A stretch of DNA of 16,343 nt from Clostridiales bacterium. Lineage in GTDB: Bacteria > Bacillota > Clostridia > Christensenellales > Aristaeellaceae. The notes beneath the pieces are model-generated. The model was given only the letters and a program-made list of their open reading frames with translations. It was not told where the DNA came from and made no database searches. The stretch covers positions 1 through 16,343 of the forward strand of contig DXVG01000015.1 in NCBI GenBank assembly GCA_019409045.1, read 5' to 3'. The position numbers and the translations under genes were made by a program. This document shows, piece after piece, positions 15,051 through 16,343 of the stretch; positions within the stretch are counted from its first letter, which is position 1, and each line of letters opens with the position of its first letter.

Positions 15051-15503
15051 ATGCTCAAGGGAGTTCCCACGATTCTCTGCCCCGAGCTTCTCAAGACGCT
15101 GGACGAAATGGGGCACAACGACGTGCTGGTGCTGGGCGACGGCAACTTCCCCGGCAGCGGCATCGCCCGCGCCGGCGGCGCGAAGCTGATCCGCGCGGAC
15201 GGCATCGGCGCGGCGGAGATGCTGGCCGCGATATTGGAGGTCATGCCGCTGGACGAATACGTCGATACGCCCGTGGTGCTCATCGAAAAGGAGGCGCTGG
15301 ACAAAGACCTGCCCACGCCCATATGGGACGAGTTCGCCCGCATCGTCGAGCGGCACGACGCGCGCGGCGCGAACGCCATCGGACGCATCGCCCGCTACGA
15401 CTTCTACGAGCAGGCCAAGACCGCCTACTGCGTGGTGCAGACCACCGAGAGCGCGCTCTATGGCTGCGCGATGATCCGCAAGGGCGTCATCCGCCCGCAA
15501 TAG
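15051..15503 (+). CDS. fucU: RbsD/FucU family sugar mutarotase, most like L-fucose mutarotase
   Basis: The product is 150 residues, close to FucU length. It begins M-L-K-G-V-P-T-I-L-C-P-E-L-L-K and continues M-G-H-N-D (His22), G-D-G-N-F-P (Asp30), I-A-R-Y-D-F-Y-E-Q-A-K and T-T-E-S-A-L-Y-G. These match the FucU/FucM pattern better than ribose pyranase RbsD. The family interconverts alpha and beta anomers of free sugars in the cytoplasm; FucU acts on L-fucose and can act on some other sugars. AAGGAG at 15036-15041 is 9 nt before the ATG. No other fucose gene (FucI, FucK, FucA) is present in the window, so the symbol rests on sequence only. It is a single gene between its own promoter and a terminator, divergent from an RpiB-like isomerase. 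Confidence 0.88.
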   Translation: MLKGVPTILCPELLKTLDEMGHNDVLVLGDGNFPGSGIARAGGAKLIRADGIGAAEMLAAILEVMPLDEYVDTPVVLIEKEALDKDLPTPIWDEFARIVERHDARGANAIGRIARYDFYEQAKTAYCVVQTTESALYGCAMIRKGVIRPQ

Positions 15504-15512
15504 GCCGCACAA

Positions 15513-15548
15513 AGGGGCCGCTTCTGTGCGAAGCGACCCCTCTCTTTT
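15513..15548 (+). terminator. Intrinsic terminator after fucU
   Basis: AGGGGCCGCTT (15513-15523) pairs with AAGCGACCCCT (15531-15541), with one C-A mismatch, around a 7-nt loop. TCTTTT follows (15543-15548). The hairpin sits 10 nt after the fucU stop and 14 nt before the end of the convergent membrane gene, so it may also act on the minus strand, where a short T-run follows. Confidence 0.8.
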
Positions 15549-15554
15549 CGTGCG

Positions 15555-16220
15555 TCATTCCGCCCGGCACAGGCCGTTCTTGGCGAGGAACCCCGCCACC
15601 GCGCCGGTGAGCGGATCGTACTTTCCGCGGTAGAAGCGCGGGACCAGCGGACAGAACAACAGCGTTCCCACAAGGCACACCAGTATGTCCTGCATCGTGT
15701 CGTTCACGCCCGTGCCCAGCACATGCTGCAAGTCGCGCCCTGTGATCGCCGCGGCGGCCCACTCGCACACCTCGAACAGCCCGGCCACGGCCATGGAGCA
15801 GAAGAACACAAACAGCACCGCCGTGGGCGCGTTGTGCTCGCGCAGCGGGCGGTTGCGCTCCAGGTACAGAAACAGCGCCAGCGCCAGCAGCGCGACAAAC
15901 ACGCCGGAAAGCGTGTGCGCCACCTTGTCAAACCCGCGTATCTTCTGGTAAAACTCCGCCGTCCCGCCCAGAGGATAGGCCAGGAACGTGAACACATACA
16001 CGCAGAACTCGAGCTGATAGCCGCTCTTCCACCGAAAGACCTTGTAAAGCGCCCAGAACAGCGGGAACAGGAAGTATGTGCCCAGCCCCATGACAAAGCG
16101 GTAGGAATCGCCGCGCACCGCGCCGGATATGACCAGGTACGCGCTGAAGAGCGCGTACAGTATCTTGGTCGCCAGCGCCACCGGCCGAAATCGTTCGTCC
16201 CTTTCGATCAACGCATCCAT
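15555..16220 (-). CDS. Six-helix membrane protein, possibly YjdF/DUF2238-like
   Basis: The product is 221 residues with hydrophobic segments at about 16-36, 42-62, 70-90, 100-121, 132-150 and 178-198. Polar residues lie in or next to helices in a conserved-looking set: G-F-D98-K-V-A-H102, F-E150-V-C-E153-W and N-D174-T-M-Q-D178. This H/E/D pattern resembles YjdF/DUF2238-type membrane proteins, whose function is not established; the match is from memory and tentative. The ATG at 16220 is chosen because AAGGG (16232-16228) is 7 nt upstream. A TTG at 16244 is in frame but has no site. The stop of an upstream same-strand gene is 33 nt away, so the two may be in one operon. Cys residues are frequent in helices 3, 5 and 6. 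Confidence 0.8.
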   Translation of the reverse strand: MDALIERDERFRPVALATKILYALFSAYLVISGAVRGDSYRFVMGLGTYFLFPLFWALYKVFRWKSGYQLEFCVYVFTFLAYPLGGTAEFYQKIRGFDKVAHTLSGVFVALLALALFLYLERNRPLREHNAPTAVLFVFFCSMAVAGLFEVCEWAAAAITGRDLQHVLGTGVNDTMQDILVCLVGTLLFCPLVPRFYRGKYDPLTGAVAGFLAKNGLCRAE

Positions 16221-16253
16221 AAAAACACCCTTGTATCCCCTCAAAAGATCGCT

Positions 16254-16343
16254 TTACGCGCCGCGAAGCGCGCAGTAAAAGCTGTCAAAGCCGAAGCCGA
16301 TGGCCGCGATGCCCGTCGTCAGCGACCAGGACGCGCCCGTCGC
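16254..16343 (-). CDS. C-terminal end of an unidentified protein (runs off right edge)
   Basis: An open minus-strand frame enters from the right edge and ends at TAA (16256-16254) after 29 codons. The tail is mostly hydrophobic (S-L-T-T-G-I-A-A-I-G-F-G-F-D) and ends Y-C-A-L-R-G-A, which fits the last transmembrane segment of a membrane protein. It is placed 33 nt before the ribosome-site-bearing start of the six-helix membrane gene on the same strand. The fragment is too short for family assignment, and a chance open frame cannot be excluded. Confidence 0.4.
   Translation of the reverse strand, partial: ATGASWSLTTGIAAIGFGFDSFYCALRGA

Overview
The window is GC-rich (about two thirds G+C by eye) and looks like a chromosomal segment from a high-GC Gram-positive bacterium, probably of the Clostridia. 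The evidence is strong AAGGAG/GGAGG ribosome binding sites on most genes, sigma-A-like promoters, a PolA whose proofreading site appears degenerate, a polA-coaE-transglycosylase gene order, a lipobox lipoprotein, and a large secreted NlpC/P60 wall enzyme with SH3 repeats. No rRNA, tRNA, CRISPR array, insertion sequence or phage gene was found. The species cannot be named from sequence alone.

Layout from left to right. At 1-365 (minus strand) lies the start of an unrecognised membrane-anchored protein, divergent from polA. At 568-5963 (plus) is a tight four-gene run: polA, coaE, a membrane-anchored lytic transglycosylase, and an extracellular family-5 solute-binding protein. Consecutive members overlap or are 15 nt apart. 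At 5964-6129 is an AT-rich island with several nested palindromes. It precedes a 1073-residue secreted endopeptidase (6130-9351) with ten SH3-like repeats, two peptidoglycan-binding domains and a C-terminal NlpC/P60 domain. A bidirectional terminator separates this gene from a PfkB-family sugar kinase on the minus strand (9427-10440).

Divergent from the kinase are rmuC (10613-11890), argS (11963-13666, with its own promoter) and a small lipoprotein gene 2 nt after argS. A repeat-rich intergenic block at 14101-14278 holds two hairpins and a 12-bp inverted repeat, and ends the convergent transcripts. It is followed by an RpiB/LacAB-family isomerase (minus) and, divergently, a FucU-type mutarotase (plus). 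The right end has a terminator, a six-helix membrane protein (minus) and the last 29 codons of another minus-strand gene.

Functionally there are three themes. The first is housekeeping: polA, coaE, rmuC and argS. The second is cell-wall turnover: the transglycosylase, the NlpC/P60 enzyme and possibly the coupled binding protein. The third is sugar handling: PfkB kinase, RpiB-like isomerase and FucU. No clearly new multi-gene system is visible. The best leads are the coupled transglycosylase/binding-protein pair, the palindromic island upstream of the wall hydrolase, an RpiB-family enzyme lacking the ring-opening histidine, and the small repeat element at 14146-14261.
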